Source: a virus
IMG/VR virus record: IMGVR_UViG_3300038415_000126
Location: 1-64,000 of that record
Strand: one strand, 5' to 3'
Length of the DNA: 64,000 nt
The position numbers and the translations under genes are program-made. The notes beneath the pieces are model-generated. The model ran no database searches, had not been told where the DNA came from, and worked only from the letters and a program-made list of their open reading frames with translations. This document shows positions 50,482 through 59,185 of this stretch, piece after piece; positions within the stretch are counted from its first letter, which is position 1, and each line of letters opens with the position of its first letter.

Positions 50482-50914
50482 GACTGCCCTCTTCATCCCA
50501 TGGCGCATAGTCAGACATCAGGACCGTCACCCCATGGGCGCCACACTCAATCGACACAGACCAAGCCCCCTCCACGTCCCCAAGCGTTATCTCCGTGGCC
50601 CTTGGATACGCCACGTAGACCCGCCCTTCCCACCCAATAGCCACATAGTGATACCTCAGGCATTGATGCTCACAGGAACGATTAGGCGCCCGGATCTCGA
50701 ACCGATGAGTCCCACACTCCTCTTCAATAGGGAGTTCAGGCATCCGTTGGTTCATCTCCTCAAGATCTCTGAACCCATCAAACCGGCCCGAGAATACCCC
50801 ACACTCAGGATGCCCCTCGCCCGTGAAACTATCCCCACAATCCAGCTCCACGACAAGCCGACGAGGGTACTGAACCGGGTCAATGACGAACCTGCCCGCA
50901 AGTTGAATCAGCAT
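50474..50914 (-). CDS. hypothetical protein
   Basis: 146 aa; contains several Cys/His, beta-rich. ATG follows the upstream TAA directly. Family not recognised. Confidence 0.6.
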   Translation of the reverse strand: MLIQLAGRFVIDPVQYPRRLVVELDCGDSFTGEGHPECGVFSGRFDGFRDLEEMNQRMPELPIEEECGTHRFEIRAPNRSCEHQCLRYHYVAIGWEGRVYVAYPRATEITLGDVEGAWSVSIECGAHGVTVLMSDYAPWDEEGSHA

Positions 50915-51091
50915 TTACTTGATCCGTCCTATTACACCCCGACCACCAACCGTCGTGTGAGTCACCGTCTGGTCCCGGGCTATCTCCGGCGGCTGTGGCT
51001 CATCACAGAAAGGTGACGTCGCAAACGGATACTCCGGGACCGGGTCGTGAGTCGGCTGGGAGAGCTCCTCGGTGTCTTTCTCGTTGTCCAT
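50915..51091 (-). CDS. small acidic protein
   Basis: 58 aa from ATG 51091, 7 bases after GGTGTAAG. Acidic, disordered N-terminus; no motif. Confidence 0.5.
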   Translation of the reverse strand: MDNEKDTEELSQPTHDPVPEYPFATSPFCDEPQPPEIARDQTVTHTTVGGRGVIGRIK

Positions 51092-51099
51092 GGTCCAAC

Positions 51100-51294
51100 T
51101 TACACCGAGGACCAGCCGTCTATCGGCTCCGTCACATACCGAACTACCTGATACACCCTCATCCGATACCCGCACTTGAGACACACCCAGGAACCCTTGA
51201 GGATAACCTCCTCCTCAGGTCTATTGGTCGGGTTCTTCCCACATTGTGGACACTTCGGATGCAAAGTGTTTGAGCAGCTCTGACGTGTATGCAC
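51100..51294 (-). CDS. zinc-ribbon protein
   Basis: 64 aa from GTG 51294. CPQCGKN and CLKCGYR, 22 residues apart, form a classic ribbon. Confidence 0.6.
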   Translation of the reverse strand: MHTRQSCSNTLHPKCPQCGKNPTNRPEEEVILKGSWVCLKCGYRMRVYQVVRYVTEPIDGWSSV

Positions 51295-51301
51295 TTGGAA
51301 C

Positions 51302-51808
51302 CTAGAACCGTGTCAATTGGAACTCACTCGGCGCCTGGTCCCGAGTCAGGTTCTCCTCACCCTCCGCCACGATGACAAACGTTTGCTGAGGTATCAAACG
51401 AGACGTGTGAACCGTCGCCCCCCAAATCTTGCCCTGTATCCCTTGTACCAAGGCTGAACTATCAGCTTCATGCTCGAAGATGTCATGACACAACTTGCGG
51501 AGATCCGCGCAATTGTAGGCGTTCACCCAAATGTCGGTTACCTTCTTGTCCATCCTGTTCTTATTGACGAACGCAATCGAGAGGATATCCCGTGTTAAAC
51601 AGGACGGTCGTTGAACCGCAAGCTCCACCTGTTCAACTGCCTCCAGCAATAGGTCGAAAGCCTTGTCACGAGCCGGATTGGCATGAACTTCTTGAGCTAC
51701 TTCATTGGCCAAAGCCAGAAACTTACCCCTGATCCTATTGATGACTACAACCTGCTCATCCGTCAGAGCATTCTTCGGACCCAAGTAATGCGACATCTCT
51801 AAGTACGG
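51302..51808 (-). CDS. helical hypothetical protein
   Basis: 168 aa from ATG 51808. Helical with a beta C-terminus (QTFVIVAEGEENL). Family not recognised. GGTGTAGG element about 25 bases upstream. Confidence 0.6.
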   Translation of the reverse strand, partial: PYLEMSHYLGPKNALTDEQVVVINRIRGKFLALANEVAQEVHANPARDKAFDLLLEAVEQVELAVQRPSCLTRDILSIAFVNKNRMDKKVTDIWVNAYNCADLRKLCHDIFEHEADSSALVQGIQGKIWGATVHTSRLIPQQTFVIVAEGEENLTRDQAPSEFQLTRF

Positions 51809-51843
51809 CATACAAACCCTTTCCAAACCACCTACACCGGGGA

Positions 51844-52137
51844 TCAGAACCGTGTGGATACCCATGACCCACGATCCTCATCCGGGATCTCGATGTCACT
51901 CAAAAAAGTGCTTTCAGCGTCGGTGAAGAGGTTCTGTCCAGGAACCCCATACAACTGGTTGTATATCTCGGTGGCATGATCAAAGATCTTCCGCTCCTCA
52001 AGTGTCACCCCTTCTGAAGGTGTCTTTTTCTCCTTGGGCATCATCGCGAATAGCTGGTCAAAACAGGAGTACCACTCCAGAATCAACTTCGCTCGCTCTC
52101 GACCTAGTATTCTCGACCCCTGAGCTTGATTGTCCAT
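51844..52137 (-). CDS. hypothetical protein
   Basis: 97 aa, helical then acidic. GGTGTA element 8 bases before the ATG. Ends SWVSTRF. Confidence 0.6.
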   Translation of the reverse strand: MDNQAQGSRILGRERAKLILEWYSCFDQLFAMMPKEKKTPSEGVTLEERKIFDHATEIYNQLYGVPGQNLFTDAESTFLSDIEIPDEDRGSWVSTRF

Positions 52138-52158
52138 ACCACAAGTACACCGATGGGG

Positions 52159-52578
52159 TTAGATCACCGGATCCCGGTTGTATCTCGAAATCCGTACCCC
52201 AATATATCGTTCAGGCTCCGTAACTTGAACCGGCTCAACAGTATCCCCTGAATACCGAATAGTCACAACTGGCTCAAGCCGACTGGTTAGGTTTTCATAC
52301 CAACCCGTAGCCTCTGGAAATGTGACTTCAACAGAACAAGGCCCAAACCCACTCTCCATCGTGAACCCAAATCGATTGAACCCCGTGAGTCGAGTCCCAC
52401 CTATCCAAACTCGACCCACAGATCTTGGACTCCCGTCACTATAGCCATACTCACCCTCAAGTACCTGCATCACAACAACTAAGTCGTTCGGCCCCAACTC
52501 GTGATAACCCCCACGTAAGCCCCCACGCCCCTTGACCACAAACACTACGTCACTGTCATCCACTTCAATGGTAGGCAT
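52159..52578 (-). CDS. MPTIEV-family protein with C-terminal tag
   Basis: 139 aa, starting MPTIEVDDSDVVFVV (paralogue of 21655-22116) and ending RISRYNRDPVI. Beta-rich. Shows that one family can occur with or without the tag. Confidence 0.7.
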   Translation of the reverse strand: MPTIEVDDSDVVFVVKGRGGLRGGYHELGPNDLVVVMQVLEGEYGYSDGSPRSVGRVWIGGTRLTGFNRFGFTMESGFGPCSVEVTFPEATGWYENLTSRLEPVVTIRYSGDTVEPVQVTEPERYIGVRISRYNRDPVI

Positions 52579-52579
52579 G

Positions 52580-52903
52580 TCAGATCACCGGCGACCTATC
52601 GTATCGACTCACTCAATGGATTGATGGGACTACCTCAGGGCTTGAACCCGTAACCGAGTACCCGAGCTGACTCACTAACCCACTAGGCCATTGAAGGGTA
52701 ACTGTCCAAAGCTCAAGGTTACCGCGACCATAAACAACCTGAGTCGCTGCCACCATCATAGCTTGAAGATCTGACATACCAGGGTCAAGAGCAGAAAGTA
52801 TCGAGTTCCACAGGTCCTCTGTCTCTTGGACATCGAGACCAGTAATTCTAGTCACCCGTACAGGGTTACCACCTTCACTAGCTTTTAGTGTTACTTCAAT
52901 CAT
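52580..52903 (-). pseudogene. tagged-type protein with TGA just before the tag
   Basis: From ATG 52903 the frame runs 96 codons to TGA at 52613-52615 (EVVPSIH-stop) and then continues in frame as VSRYDRSPVI-stop, a complete tag ending at 52580. The functional product is either the untagged 96-aa form or a readthrough form. Body is beta-rich and resembles the MPTIEV group. Confidence 0.65.
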
Positions 52904-53172
52904 ATTACCGGCTCCCGGTTGTACCGTGATACACGAATCATCGGCGTCCAGTCCAAACAATCGTCATGCGTGTTCGCCCGATACAACCGAATTACCGGGA
53001 CCTTATTGGGATCCCCTGGCTTCTTCCACTCCCAGAGGATACCAACCGAATGCCCACGAAGGCAAGTCCCCTCCCACCCAAAGTCAGGGGACCGCTCTAC
53101 CTCATCTCCAGTAGCCCCTCGACTCGGATACGTGGTCGGACACCACCGACAACCATCACAGGGGCGTGGCAT
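52900..53172 (-). CDS. PCDGCR zinc-type protein with C-terminal tag (copy 1)
   Basis: 90 aa. PCDGCRWCPTTYPSRG, then C.RGHSV.....W, VIRLYRA, ending RVSRYNREPVI. Same order at 54961 and 55273, so a three-member family probably binding zinc through the CDxC and later Cys/His. Confidence 0.7.
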   Translation of the reverse strand: MPRPCDGCRWCPTTYPSRGATGDEVERSPDFGWEGTCLRGHSVGILWEWKKPGDPNKVPVIRLYRANTHDDCLDWTPMIRVSRYNREPVI

Positions 53173-53629
53173 CCGGGTCCGGCTCCCGTGTCCCCAACGA
53201 CCAAAGCGACACTATTCCCTCCAAGTACCACTCAACTTGATCCGCTGAGGCATCAATGATACCCAACCCACCCCTTCGAAACGGGCTTATAGTGATGTGA
53301 GCACAATACGAGGACACCTTCCCGCAGATCTCACGAAAACTCTCCTCAAACTGACTATCGACCGAGTCAATAGTCAGTACCGTCACATGAGTCGAGCGCT
53401 CACCAATGAACAACACATTGTGCAGTAGAAGACGCACATAGAGCTGCTCAGCTACCCAAAGGATCCGCTGATCATGGTCTTCATCCCAGATAACAGCGAA
53501 GTCGTGAAACTTCATCCGCGGAACCCAAACCAACGCCCGTAGAACAGAGTAATGCGCCCCCTTGCCAAAATGGTCCGCCGGAGAGGGTTCATCGTACACG
53601 GTACTAAAAAACTCAGAGTATCTGTTCAT
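53156..53629 (-). CDS. hypothetical protein
   Basis: 157 aa; central beta sheet (LFIGERSTHVTVLTIDSVD). No family recognised. Confidence 0.6.
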   Translation of the reverse strand: MNRYSEFFSTVYDEPSPADHFGKGAHYSVLRALVWVPRMKFHDFAVIWDEDHDQRILWVAEQLYVRLLLHNVLFIGERSTHVTVLTIDSVDSQFEESFREICGKVSSYCAHITISPFRRGGLGIIDASADQVEWYLEGIVSLWSLGTREPDPDATPL

Positions 53630-53660
53630 GTAGGTGAGGATCCGATATAACTAGGCGAAA

Positions 53661-54080
53661 TCAGGCCTGTATCAGAGCCTCATACGCTACTTGCTCGAAT
53701 AATGCAACACGGGCTCCCCGAGAGTCGATTAGGGATACCCCTGCCTTGAAACCCAGACGGTCTAGCTCCTGAACCAAGGACCAGGATGGGCCCACCACCT
53801 TGGAGAGCGCTTCCACTACCGACTCCGCTCGAACCCCATCAACCGTGTCCCCAGGCTCCCCTACGCCCGCCCCAGGTAGACTAGGAGCCAAGTCCCACCA
53901 CCATAGAGGGTCCCAGTCGTCGATGTGAGCATGGTCCTCAAACGAGGTCGTGATCATCCACGCATTCTTCGTCTCAACCTGCCCCTGCCCAACCCGATAG
54001 TTCACCCCTCCAGTAGGCCTGAGAATCAGTATGTTCGCTCGCTTGTTGATGTGATACCGAGGATCTTCGTTATGCCACAT
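53661..54080 (-). CDS. hypothetical protein
   Basis: 139 aa; WDPLWWWDLAPSLPG in the middle. ATG 10 bases after GGTGTAG. Function unknown. Confidence 0.6.
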   Translation of the reverse strand: MWHNEDPRYHINKRANILILRPTGGVNYRVGQGQVETKNAWMITTSFEDHAHIDDWDPLWWWDLAPSLPGAGVGEPGDTVDGVRAESVVEALSKVVGPSWSLVQELDRLGFKAGVSLIDSRGARVALFEQVAYEALIQA

Positions 54081-54187
54081 GAGGAGGGACTACACCGTGG
54101 ATCGATTCTATGACCCAATCCCCCCATGGTGGAATAGATACAATCGGCCAGAACGTTAGTGTCAGTTTAGTGTATACTTTTGAAGCC

Positions 54188-54958
54188 ATGCCAGAGGGTA
54201 CCTTAGAGCAAGTCATTAGAAGAGTCAGAAGTCTCTACGACTTGGCTGATAACACGACCGAGCATGAGGCTTCCACTGCTATCGGGGCTGCCGAACGACT
54301 CATGCAGAAGTATAGATTGACCCAGGTCGATCTCCTCCAGACCTACACTGTGGCGACCGAGATACCCTCTGAATGTGAATACCCAATTGAGTTTGCAGGT
54401 AGAATCCACCGCTGGAAGGGTCTGCTCATCCTGGACCTCGCCAAACAATACGGGTGCTCAATCTACTACCATACCCGCCGCCCGAAGGTAGGACCTAAAC
54501 GAATTGAGGTTAGAGTAGTTGGCCTACCCTCTGATGTAGCCATGCTCAGGATACAGTACGACAGCATCAAACAACAGGTCAACAATCTCACTCGAATTAA
54601 CACTAGAGGCCAGGGGATAAGAAACGCAGACAGTTACCGAAAAGGCCTCACAGACTCGATTCGCAGGGAACTGAAGGAACTAACTAATCAACTCAAACAA
54701 GAGTCATCGACTACCGCCATAGTGTTGCTTGATAGCAGGCTTCCTAAAGCCAAGAAAGCCAGGGATGAGTTACACCCAGATCTGACCGATAGATGTACCT
54801 CGTTTTCAGAACCAGCTTCAAATGCCTACATCCAGGGTTGGACTGACGGTGACAAGATCCACCTCGGTCGTGAACTTCCAGATCAATCTAAACCTGGTGA
54901 ACCAGTAGGGTACCTTAGCTCCGATAGCCACTCTATGACTGAACCGCCTTCGGAGTAA
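54188..54958 (+). CDS. DUF2786-domain protein
   Basis: 256 aa from ATG 54188 (AGTGTATAC just upstream). NTTEHEASTAIGAAERLMQKYRLTQVDL (about residues 20-47) is the DUF2786 signature, a helical domain common in phage and plasmid proteins, followed by a C-terminal domain ending in a Tyr-rich NAYIQGWTDGDKI. Biochemical role unknown. Confidence 0.8.
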   Translation: MPEGTLEQVIRRVRSLYDLADNTTEHEASTAIGAAERLMQKYRLTQVDLLQTYTVATEIPSECEYPIEFAGRIHRWKGLLILDLAKQYGCSIYYHTRRPKVGPKRIEVRVVGLPSDVAMLRIQYDSIKQQVNNLTRINTRGQGIRNADSYRKGLTDSIRRELKELTNQLKQESSTTAIVLLDSRLPKAKKARDELHPDLTDRCTSFSEPASNAYIQGWTDGDKIHLGRELPDQSKPGEPVGYLSSDSHSMTEPPSE

Positions 54959-54960
54959 CG

Positions 54961-55269
54961 TCAGATCACCGGCTTGCGAGCATACCTTGAAACCCGTGGC
55001 CCAAGGTATGGCTCCTCCCAGTCAGAACATATCATGGCTGGAGATCGATACAAGTGAATGGCCCTTTGATGGTCTATACCCCCAGTCTCATCAAGGTCAA
55101 AGCTCCAGGACACCAACACCTCGTACCCACGAGCACAAGTCCCCCTCCAAGTATAAATCGAATCCGGCTCCCGACCTATCGCATCCACCCCAACAACACC
55201 CCTCCCAGGATACATCGAAGGACTGAATCGACACTTGTCACACGGTGCTGGCATCGGATCAGTTGGCAT
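54961..55269 (-). CDS. PCDGCR zinc-type protein with C-terminal tag (copy 2)
   Basis: 102 aa. PCDKCRFSPSMYPGRG, CARGYEV, AIHLYRSP, ending RVSRYARKPVI. Tandem with copy 3. Confidence 0.7.
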   Translation of the reverse strand: MPTDPMPAPCDKCRFSPSMYPGRGVVGVDAIGREPDSIYTWRGTCARGYEVLVSWSFDLDETGGIDHQRAIHLYRSPAMICSDWEEPYLGPRVSRYARKPVI

Positions 55270-55272
55270 AGA

Positions 55273-55563
55273 TCAAATCACAGGCTCCCTTGAGTAACGA
55301 CTAACCCTCGGCCCGTCATATGGCTCTTCCCGGTCACCACACTCAGTCCAAAACGGTAACCGAAACATGTAAATGACCCGCTCATGATCCTCATTCCAAA
55401 CCCATGTTATCGACACCGAATGACCCCTACTACATGAATTTTCCCAGTCAAAGCCCCCATCTGACACCTGATCAACTCGCTCACCAAGATAGCCCTTCCC
55501 AGGATAGGTAGCAGGACTGTACCGACACCCGTCACAAGGTTGCAGCATGGATGAGTTGCTCAT
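55273..55563 (-). CDS. PCDGCR zinc-type protein with C-terminal tag (copy 3)
   Basis: 96 aa from ATG 55563 (GTG 55578 and ATG 55548 are alternatives). PCDGCRYSPATYPGKG, CSRGHSV, VIYMFRLP, ending RVSRYSREPVI. Confidence 0.7.
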   Translation of the reverse strand: MSNSSMLQPCDGCRYSPATYPGKGYLGERVDQVSDGGFDWENSCSRGHSVSITWVWNEDHERVIYMFRLPFWTECGDREEPYDGPRVSRYSREPVI

Positions 55564-55581
55564 GAAAAACTTTGACACCGG

Positions 55582-56154
55582 TCAATCCTCGGCCTCAAAC
55601 TCCATCCCGTCCAGCCATGACATATCGTCAGAGCCCGTAGACGAAGTATCAACCTCAGCTGAAGACTCAACCAGCCTGCTCAAAGCCTCCGTCACCAAAG
55701 AATCCCAGGTGAGATTCGTTCCCTCCATCACAGATAGAATCACTGACCTGTTGCACTTCAACCACAGGTCACTTGGTATGGAAGCGCATACCTTCCTTGG
55801 TGGCTCAGTTGGTGTGGCTCGCTCCCGTACTGTAACCCGAATGACCTCAGGGACAAGTTGACCAATCTCACTTGGAACACCAAGCCCATTGACCGGTAAC
55901 TCGTCAGGGACAACACATCCAGCTGCTATCCAATACCGTACAGGTTCAGCGCTGAACCACTCGCCTCGGAACCGGTGTTCGTGGAAGAGCATGTGGAGGG
56001 TTCTTTCAAGGTTGGGTCCACCAGGGATGAAGGTCAACAGCTTGAGCTGATAGGGAAAGCACCCTTGTAGGTCAGACACCCTCCGGGCTACGTCTGTCGT
56101 CACCCCTATCTTGATGATGCCTGCCCCAATAGCTTACACGAAGTACACATACAT
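55582..56154 (-). pseudogene. T5orf172/MUG113-type GIY-YIG protein with TAA at codon 7
   Basis: From ATG 56154: MYVYFV-stop-AIGAGIIKIGVTTDVARRVSDLQ, then open to 55582. YVYF....IKIG..TDV..R...LQ and later HEHRFRGEWF are hallmarks of the T5orf172/MUG113 GIY-YIG-like domain, so the TAA (56134-56136) interrupts the conserved N-terminus. A GTG at 56103 could start a truncated form lacking the first Tyr motif. C-terminal part resembles a ribbon-helix-helix segment plus acidic tail. Confidence 0.65.
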
Positions 56155-56165
56155 GGGCCTGTCAG

Positions 56166-56516
56166 TCATCGCCCGTCCTCCTCAAAACTGTCTGCCCTAG
56201 CCAATAGGTCTGCCCACTCGTCGCTACCAACCTCCAAAGGCTTGGGTGAAGATCCACCCTCAACTGCCCCTACCAGGATGAGACCTGCCTCGTCGTCACT
56301 ACTCTCAGAGTGTTGATCTGGCTCCTGAGAACCAGTCAGTGAGGGTGATACCTCTTGGCCCTTGAGCTTGGCAGCTACTAGAAGCCGTATCCACTCCGAT
56401 ATAGTTCTTTCTTCTGCACGGGCGCGGAGCGCCATTGCTTGATAAAGGCTCTCCGTGAACCTGACTTTTGCTACCCTAGAGCGTATTTCAGCCACTTCAT
56501 CGGTAGTATACACCAA
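56166..56516 (-). CDS. ribbon-helix-helix DNA-binding protein
   Basis: 116 aa if started at GTG 56516 (a GTG six codons later is also possible). AKVRFTESLYQAMALRARAEERTISEWIRLLVAAKL is strand-helix-turn-helix as in Arc/MetJ/CopG proteins; the C-terminal half is acidic and disordered. It abuts the 25-bp iteron array, the arrangement of plasmid copy-control or centromere-binding proteins. Confidence 0.7.
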   Translation of the reverse strand: MVYTTDEVAEIRSRVAKVRFTESLYQAMALRARAEERTISEWIRLLVAAKLKGQEVSPSLTGSQEPDQHSESSDDEAGLILVGAVEGGSSPKPLEVGSDEWADLLARADSFEEDGR

Positions 56517-56537
56517 GAGGCCCTCTAGGGTGACAAT

Positions 56538-56680
56538 GTAGTTTTTCGTGGTCCCCCTACATGTAGTTTTTCGTGGTCCCCCTACATGTAGTTTTTCGTG
56601 GTCCCCCTACATGTAGTTTTTCGTGGTCCCCCTACATGTAGTTTTTCGTGGTCCCCCTACATGTAGTTTTTCGTGGTCCA
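56538..56680. repeat. six 25-bp iterons
   Basis: Copies begin at 56538, 56563, 56588, 56613, 56638 and 56663. Unit: GTAGTTTTTCGTGG then TCCCCCTACAT; the last is partial. Junctions form CTACATGTAG palindromes. CGTGGTCC is repeated inverted at 56688-56695 and 56698-56706. No spacers. Likely binding array for a replication, partition or repressor protein. Confidence 0.9.
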
Positions 56681-56706
56681 CTCAAACGGACCACGCTGGA
56701 CCACGG

Positions 56707-57239
56707 TTGCCTACCCCGCAAATACCAAACCCACCCGGTCCGAAATTCTAAAATAACCAATCATTCACAATTAACCCACAATTCAATGCGCTTCCGCGCG
56801 CTGATATGTTGTGTGTTTCCATACTCCAATCGAACCAGCACACACTTTCACTGCAGTTCACCGTGTGTTTCGTGTGGCCTGCTTAGATTCACAGTAAAAC
56901 ACACAACGAATGACATCGCGCCTCCGGCGCCCTGTGTTTCACTGTGAAAAGTATCATGGTAGGATACACGCACCTGAACGAGGCGCGAAGCGACAGGTTG
57001 GGGTGGGTGGGTTCATGGATAACCCTGAATGGCTCCCTCGACGTTCTAGTATGTAGGCAGAGGAGCGGTTCAGAGCTATAGGTCTGAGAGGGGTAGATGC
57101 GCACATGATGGTTAGAGGATGCGTTCGTAGCTATAGCTACGAAGCTAGTGCTTGCACACATGGTGAGCTAAAGTATCGTTGAAACCTGTATACAAGTATG
57201 AACCGATACTATGCTTACACGTAGAAAGTATAAAGTTGG
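56707..57239. other. non-coding region, candidate origin or centromere flank
   Basis: About 530 bases with no convincing gene. TTCACAGTAAAACACA (56888-56903) and TGTGTTTCACTGTGAA (56933-56948) form a 16-bp inverted repeat with one mismatch, and TGTGTGTTTC/CACACA motifs recur. Followed by the promoter of 57276. Confidence 0.5.
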
Positions 57240-57269
57240 TTGAGTTCTTGGGTGGCCTACGCGTAATAG
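57240..57269 (+). promoter_or_regulatory. TTGAGT-18-TAATAG promoter, leaderless type
   Basis: -35 TTGAGT (57240-57245), spacer ending ACGCG, -10 TAATAG (57264-57269), 6 bases before ATG 57276. Confidence 0.65.
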
Positions 57270-57275
57270 TAGGGT

Positions 57276-57602
57276 ATGGCAACCCCAAAGATAAACTTAG
57301 TCTCCGAAGTAGTAGTTCGACGCAGGGATGGGAAGCTCTACCTGATGAATACTCGGGCTACTGGGTGGCAGTTTAGCTCTATCCCCATAAACAGTGAGAA
57401 GATCCTGCTGAGGGTCTTTAACGTTCAACTGGGGGAGTGGACTCGTGACGAATACTCGGAGTACTGTCCGGTGCACAGTCTACCACGCTCGGAGTTACCG
57501 ACACTCCATGACGATGAGAAGCCAGCCTCAGAGATGAAAGTGCTTTGGGAGATCGCGGATGTTGGGGCTGAGTACAGTCATGGGTTCCGAAGGAAGCCAT
57601 GA
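57276..57602 (+). CDS. WTRDEYSEYCPV family protein (copy 1)
   Basis: 108 aa. VVVRRRDGKLYLMN, SSIPINSEKILLRVFNVQLGEWTRDEYSEYCPV align with residues 10-70 of the next gene, so this is a tandem paralogue lacking the C-terminal extension. Confidence 0.7.
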   Translation: MATPKINLVSEVVVRRRDGKLYLMNTRATGWQFSSIPINSEKILLRVFNVQLGEWTRDEYSEYCPVHSLPRSELPTLHDDEKPASEMKVLWEIADVGAEYSHGFRRKP

Positions 57603-57625
57603 GGGTCAGTACCGTACTCAAGTAA

Positions 57626-57754
57626 AACTTGTTCAGTAGAGGGTTAATCCACTAGGGGTGAAACTCAAAACTTGTTCAGCAGTACGATAATCCAATGAGG
57701 GTGAAGACATGGCAAAGCAAAACTTGTTCAGCAATACAGTAATCCGTCGGGACG
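57626..57754 (+). repeat. three direct repeats of a gene start
   Basis: AAAACTTGTTCAG followed by TAATCC-like bases occurs near 57627, 57669 and 57719. The third copy is codons 4 onward of the gene at 57709; the first two are non-coding remnants just upstream. Confidence 0.6.
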
Positions 57755-58392
57755 GTACCGGTGGGGACCTATACCTGATGAACCGGTTGGAGGGTGGTTG
57801 GCGCTCTCTAGCTGTCCCGGTGGCGAGTGAGGAGGCGCTCTTGGCCAAGTACAATGTACGGCTGGGGGCATGGACCCGAGACGAGTACTCGGAGTACTGT
57901 CCTGTGCTCTGCCTGGGGAGAGAAGAGCTGAGCACCATTCCCCCGCCAGCCCCTGACATGAAGCCGGTGGTCATTGTTGACGGGCTCAACGTGCTCAAGG
58001 GTTACAGCCTCATGGGTGATGGGGTGATCTCAGAGAATGAGGCGTTCGAAGCCATCGTGCGGACCAATGCCGGCCCAACTCTCATGGACGACAGCTACAA
58101 GTCTGGCCCGGTCCTAGTCGATGACGGGACCACCAAGAAGGTACATGACCTGTTGGACGCGCATCCGGAGCTGGTTGAGATAGGATCTGGAGGGCAGCCG
58201 TTCATGGTCGGTGACGGTATCACCCATGAGACCGTACGTGAGCTGGCCCGTGGTAGGGCTGGGTACAGCTCTGCTCTTGGCCCTAGCACGCTACCGGTTG
58301 ACCCCTATGAAGTGCTTCTTGAGGAGGGTCTGCGAAAGGTTATCCAGCTCCATGAGCTCGTTGACACAGCTGAACGTGAGAAGAAGCCGTGA
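57709..58392 (+). CDS. WTRDEYSEYCPV family protein (copy 2)
   Basis: 227 aa. N-terminal domain as in copy 1 (VIRRDG...DLYLMN...LGAWTRDEYSEYCPV), then an unrelated 140-residue part (KPVVIVDGLNVLKGYSL). Function unknown. Confidence 0.7.
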   Translation: MAKQNLFSNTVIRRDGTGGDLYLMNRLEGGWRSLAVPVASEEALLAKYNVRLGAWTRDEYSEYCPVLCLGREELSTIPPPAPDMKPVVIVDGLNVLKGYSLMGDGVISENEAFEAIVRTNAGPTLMDDSYKSGPVLVDDGTTKKVHDLLDAHPELVEIGSGGQPFMVGDGITHETVRELARGRAGYSSALGPSTLPVDPYEVLLEEGLRKVIQLHELVDTAEREKKP

Positions 58393-58742
58393 CGTTCAAG
58401 GACGAATCAGACCTCATCGACCCTCGTGGGCAGGTACCGGTGGACGACCAAAGCGAGGTCGAAGAAGAGGCGGAAGAAGACCAATCACTCATTCCAACAC
58501 TCCCATGCCCTGCTGGGGACCCAACACGACCCACACTACCTAGCATTGAAGTCAGCACAACACGGCAGAACAAGACTGCGCTAACCAATGAGATTGTAAG
58601 ACTTCAACAGGTGTTAGTACACGGCTATCAGAACAAGGCGGCTTCAAAAGAACGTATGAATATATGGGTAAACCTAGGGATCTGTAAGTCCCTACTCAAG
58701 AACCTGAAACAAATGGAAAGCCGAAGAAAACCACGTCAGTGA
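58389..58742 (+). CDS. acidic then helical protein
   Basis: 117 aa from GTG 58389 (GTGA overlap). Acidic N-terminal 40 residues, helical basic C-terminus. No family. Confidence 0.6.
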   Translation: MTFKDESDLIDPRGQVPVDDQSEVEEEAEEDQSLIPTLPCPAGDPTRPTLPSIEVSTTRQNKTALTNEIVRLQQVLVHGYQNKAASKERMNIWVNLGICKSLLKNLKQMESRRKPRQ

Positions 58743-58749
58743 GGATGTC

Positions 58750-58989
58750 ATGAAGTTCGTCATCGCTCATCGGGAGGTGTCAGGTGTCTACCTCTGCTAC
58801 CAAGAGGGTCTCAACCCGTACTGGGGACCGCGCGAGCTGGCGCGGGAGTACTCAGCTGAGGCGATTGCCGAGCTCACCAAGGTCTTCCCTCAGTGGAAGT
58901 ACCTTCTTGGGGTCAGCCATGAGGAGGCTTCGATTCAGGTGGACCAGAGCCCCGATACGGTCCCTCCCAAGGGTGGCTGCAGGCTTTGA
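58750..58989 (+). CDS. hypothetical protein
   Basis: 79 aa; FVIAHREVSGVYLCYQEGLNPYW. Last of the 57.3-59.0 kb plus operon. Confidence 0.6.
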   Translation: MKFVIAHREVSGVYLCYQEGLNPYWGPRELAREYSAEAIAELTKVFPQWKYLLGVSHEEASIQVDQSPDTVPPKGGCRL

Positions 58990-59059
58990 AGGGTTTGAAG
59001 AACACAGAGCCCTATGGTAAGTGAGCGTAATCACTAACTTCAGCAGGCTTTAGCTTGCA

Positions 59060-59185
59060 ATGGGTGCAGGCTTTGGCTATGCTGGTTCTTGCGGGCTGGC
59101 CCTCTTGTTTCTTCTGCCGATTCTGCTATCCCCACTTTCATCGTCGCGGAGGGTCAGCCCGTACTACAATAGAGAGTGGGACTGA
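59060..59185 (+). CDS. possible tiny membrane peptide
   Basis: 41 aa with one hydrophobic segment (GLALLFLLPILLSPLS) after a Gly-rich start. No ribosome site and a 48-base convergent overlap; may be chance. Confidence 0.25.
   Translation: MGAGFGYAGSCGLALLFLLPILLSPLSSSRRVSPYYNREWD

Noticed and set aside
56538-56680. A second CRISPR array
   Set aside because: The 25-bp units are directly abutting with no spacers.
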